Shown here: piece by piece, positions 6,401-7,630 of the stretch | Position numbering within the stretch: position 1 is the stretch's first letter | How the letters are laid out: every line of letters begins with the position of its first letter | From: Clostridia bacterium | GTDB lineage: Bacteria > Bacillota > Peptococcia > DRI-13 > DTU073 | Length of the DNA stretch: 7,630 bases | Direction: 5' to 3' | NCBI GenBank assembly: GCA_012842035.1 | Contig: DUTO01000168.1 | Coordinates: forward strand, 1 to 7,630 | Notes under the pieces: generated by a model | What the model was told of the DNA's origin: nothing | The model's database searches: none | What the model saw: the letters and a program-made list of their open reading frames with translations, nothing else | Position numbers and translations under genes: made by a program

Positions 6401-7465
6401 ATGGTCGTTAAGATAACTAAAAAAGAAAATATATTACAAGTAAGTTTTAAGTATTCTCCTGAAAAAATTGCTAAGATAAAAAACATAAAGGGGTATAAAT
6501 GGAATCCGGATAAGAAAATTTGGACAGTACCGTTTACTGATGAAAACTATAATAAATTAAAAAAGCTTTTTAGTAATGAGATAAAGAATATAAATATTGA
6601 AGAAAATATTAAGAATGAACAACTCATAGCAAAAATGGAAGACGAAATTAAGCTAAAAGGATATAGTTTTAAAACGAAGAAAGCTTATATTAACCATATT
6701 AGAAGGTTTTTTAGTTATATTAATAAAAATGCAGATGAAATATCTGATGAGGAGATAAGAAAATATGTAATATTTCTTTTAGAAAAAGAAAAAGTCTCCC
6801 ACTCTTATGTAAATCAAGCTATTAGTTCAATAAAATTTTTATATCATAATGTGCTTAATAAAAATTGTATAATAAATAAAATTTCACGACCTAAAAAAGA
6901 AAAGAAGCTTCCAATGGTTTTAAGTTTTCATGAAGTAACCAAAATACTTACTGCATTAAAAAATGAAAAACACAAAACAATATTAATTTTAATTTATTCT
7001 GCGGGGTTAAGGGTAGGAGAAGTTGTTAAACTTAAAGCGGAGGATATAGACAGTGAAAGAATGCTGATACATGTAGTTCAAGGGAAAGGGAAAAAAGATA
7101 GATATACAGTGCTTTCACAAATTGCTCTTGATCAGTTAAGAAAATACTTTATGTTATATCGACCTGAAGAATGGCTTTTCCCGGGTCAGAATAATAAAGG
7201 TCATATAACAGAGAGAACAGTTGAAAAAGTATTTAAAAATGCTTGTAAGATAGCAAATATAAAAAAGAAAGTTTCGGTACATTCGTTAAGACATTCTTTT
7301 GCAACACATCTTTTGGAAGGTGGTATTGATTTAAGGTATATACAAGAACTTTTAGGTCATGCAAGCTCAAAAACAACTGAGATATATACCCATGTTACCC
7401 AAAAAAGTCTGAGAAGTATAAATAGCCCACTTGATAAGATGATGATAAATAATAATAAGAGTTAG
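6401..7465 (+). CDS. Tyrosine recombinase (XerC/D- or integron-integrase-like) with N-terminal HARP-like module
   Basis: Predicted DNA strand-exchange enzyme of 354 residues from the ATG at 6401 (362 if the ATG at 6377 is used). Residues 1-60 form a small module with the pattern F-x-Y-S-P ... K-x-I-x-G-Y-K-W-N-P-D-K-K-I-W-T-V-P. This resembles HARP-type motifs and is absent from XerC/XerD. Residues about 74-160 look like the SAM-like core-binding domain (LKGYSFKTKKAYINHIRRFFSYI). The catalytic domain follows from about 170: R204 in AGLRVGEVVKL, K229 in GKGKKDRY, H294 and R297 in HSLRHSFATHL, H320 in LLGH, and nucleophile Y329 in TEIYTH. All six catalytic residues are present, so it should be active. 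The R-K to H-x-x-R spacing leaves no room for the extra segment typical of IntI, so it is not a classical integron integrase. Its base composition (roughly 20-35% GC in sampled lines) contrasts with the arg genes, suggesting transfer. Palindromic sites lie immediately downstream. Confidence 0.92.
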   Translation: MVVKITKKENILQVSFKYSPEKIAKIKNIKGYKWNPDKKIWTVPFTDENYNKLKKLFSNEIKNINIEENIKNEQLIAKMEDEIKLKGYSFKTKKAYINHIRRFFSYINKNADEISDEEIRKYVIFLLEKEKVSHSYVNQAISSIKFLYHNVLNKNCIINKISRPKKEKKLPMVLSFHEVTKILTALKNEKHKTILILIYSAGLRVGEVVKLKAEDIDSERMLIHVVQGKGKKDRYTVLSQIALDQLRKYFMLYRPEEWLFPGQNNKGHITERTVEKVFKNACKIANIKKKVSVHSLRHSFATHLLEGGIDLRYIQELLGHASSKTTEIYTHVTQKSLRSINSPLDKMMINNNKS

Positions 7466-7478
7466 AACAGCGAGATAA

Positions 7479-7547
7479 GGGTATTCCCCGAACTAACCTT
7501 CGGGAACACCCCCAGATTAGCATATTATCCGAAGGTTAGTTCGGGAA
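7479..7547. repeat. Nested inverted-repeat element: two inverted CCGAA-N6-TTCGG sites, candidate recombination site
   Basis: TTCCCCGAACTAACCTTCGG (7484-7503) and its reverse complement less one C (7529-7547) form a 19-bp dyad around a 25-base loop, with a single extrahelical C in the left arm. Each arm is itself palindromic: CCGAA-CTAACC-TTCGG at 7488-7503 and CCGAA-GGTTAG-TTCGG at 7529-7544. The left copy can extend outward with GGGT/ACCC (7479-7482, 7508-7511). Short inverted arms around a 6-bp asymmetric centre are the layout of tyrosine-recombinase core sites. Two inverted copies with a bulged base recall a folded integron attC. The element begins about 14 bp after the recombinase stop. 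There is no T tract, so a simple terminator is less likely. The site function is inferred. Confidence 0.6.
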
Positions 7548-7553
7548 TTAAGA

Positions 7554-7597
7554 CGATAAGCAGACATCGCTCGCTGCGCTCGCTCGTCTGATTATCG
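7554..7597. repeat. GC-rich imperfect inverted repeat with CGCTCGCTG-type loop
   Basis: CGATAAGCAGAC (7554-7565) pairs with GTCTGATTATCG (7586-7597) with one G/A mismatch, an 11-of-12 bp stem. The 20-base interior contains a 9-bp near-tandem, CGCTCGCTG then CGCTCGCTC (7568-7585). The interior has only one A, so it stays largely unpaired. GC content rises abruptly here (44 of 70 bases over 7561-7630, hand count) compared with the AT-rich recombinase gene. It looks like a mobile or repeated palindromic element, possibly the first unit of an array or a cassette-type site. Confidence 0.6.
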
Positions 7598-7630
7598 TGG
7601 CGCGGGCTGCACCTGCTGATAGGCTTGCTC
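7598..7630. other. GC-rich sequence of unknown nature running off the window
   Basis: GC-rich sequence directly continues the second dyad to the window edge. No open reading frame with a start, no promoter and no internal hairpin longer than a few base pairs is visible. Its complementary arms, if any, would lie beyond base 7630. It may belong to the same repeat element as 7554-7597. Confidence 0.3.

Noticed and set aside
6401..7465. Classical integron integrase IntI
   Set aside because: The extra segment typical of IntI between the catalytic lysine region and the HxxR box is absent (K229 to H294 is only 65 residues), and an additional N-terminal module is present.
6047..7477. 12-of-15 similarity between 6047-6061 and 7463-7477 as target-site duplication flanking the recombinase
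   Set aside because: It is imperfect, purine-rich, and one copy includes the recombinase stop codon. Similarity at this level is expected by chance and does not define element ends.
7479..7511. Intrinsic terminator of the recombinase gene
   Set aside because: The hairpin is strong but is followed by CCAGATTAG rather than a T run. Its pairing with the inverted copy downstream suggests another role. Some transcription-stopping effect cannot be excluded.
6370..7623. Resemblance of CCTGCTAATGAATAGG (6370-6385) to CCTGCTGATAGG (7612-7623) as paired att sites
   Set aside because: It requires a 4-base gap, is short, and is in a different sequence context. Treated as coincidence.
7466..7630. CRISPR array
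   Set aside because: The repeats are inverted, differ between elements and have no regular spacers. No cas gene is present.

Overview
The window holds the end of a bacterial arginine biosynthesis cluster, followed by a compositionally foreign tyrosine recombinase gene with structured, palindromic DNA behind it. Everything coding is on the + strand. Gene content and order (argJ-argD-argF-argG-argH), strong purine-rich ribosome binding sites, an ArgR-type operator and moderate GC in the arg genes (about half in hand-counted lines) suggest a Firmicute, most likely of class Clostridia. That placement is inference; no rRNA or other marker gene is present.

Region 1 (1-6044): argJ (5' end cut by the window edge), argD, argF, argG and argH. 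ArgJ makes ornithine by transferring the acetyl group from N-acetylornithine to glutamate. ArgD supplies N-acetylornithine by transamination. ArgF carbamoylates ornithine to citrulline, ArgG joins citrulline with aspartate, and ArgH splits argininosuccinate into arginine and fumarate. argB (N-acetylglutamate kinase), commonly found between argJ and argD, is not there: only 14 bp separate the two genes. The 106-bp argD-argF gap carries a well-formed promoter whose -35 and -10 elements each lie inside a 16-bp palindrome. The palindromes are centred 20 bp apart, which fits ArgR operators controlling argFGH separately from the upstream genes. A clean intrinsic terminator at 6071-6102 closes the cluster.

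Region 2 (6103-6400): AT-rich, with no convincing gene. It contains a good sigma-A-type promoter (TTGCCA-17 bp-TATAAT) facing the recombinase. A dyad followed by seven T residues overlaps the expected transcription start.

Region 3 (6401-7465): a tyrosine recombinase of about 354 residues with a complete catalytic set (R204, K229, H294, R297, H320, Y329). It has an extra N-terminal module of about 60 residues resembling a HARP-type motif. The gene is far more AT-rich than the arg genes, which points to horizontal acquisition.

Region 4 (7466-7630): non-coding as far as can be seen, and built of dyads. Two inverted copies of a 16-bp motif (CCGAA - 6 bp - TTCGG) form nested hairpins with a single bulged C. 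They resemble recombinase core sites and, as a pair, a folded integron attC site. A second, GC-rich imperfect dyad follows, with a CGCTCGCTGCGCTCGCTC-type loop, and GC-rich sequence then runs off the window. The recombinase plus these structured sites is the best candidate for an unusual system here: an integron-like or site-shuffling element using a non-IntI recombinase. The decisive sequence lies beyond the right edge.
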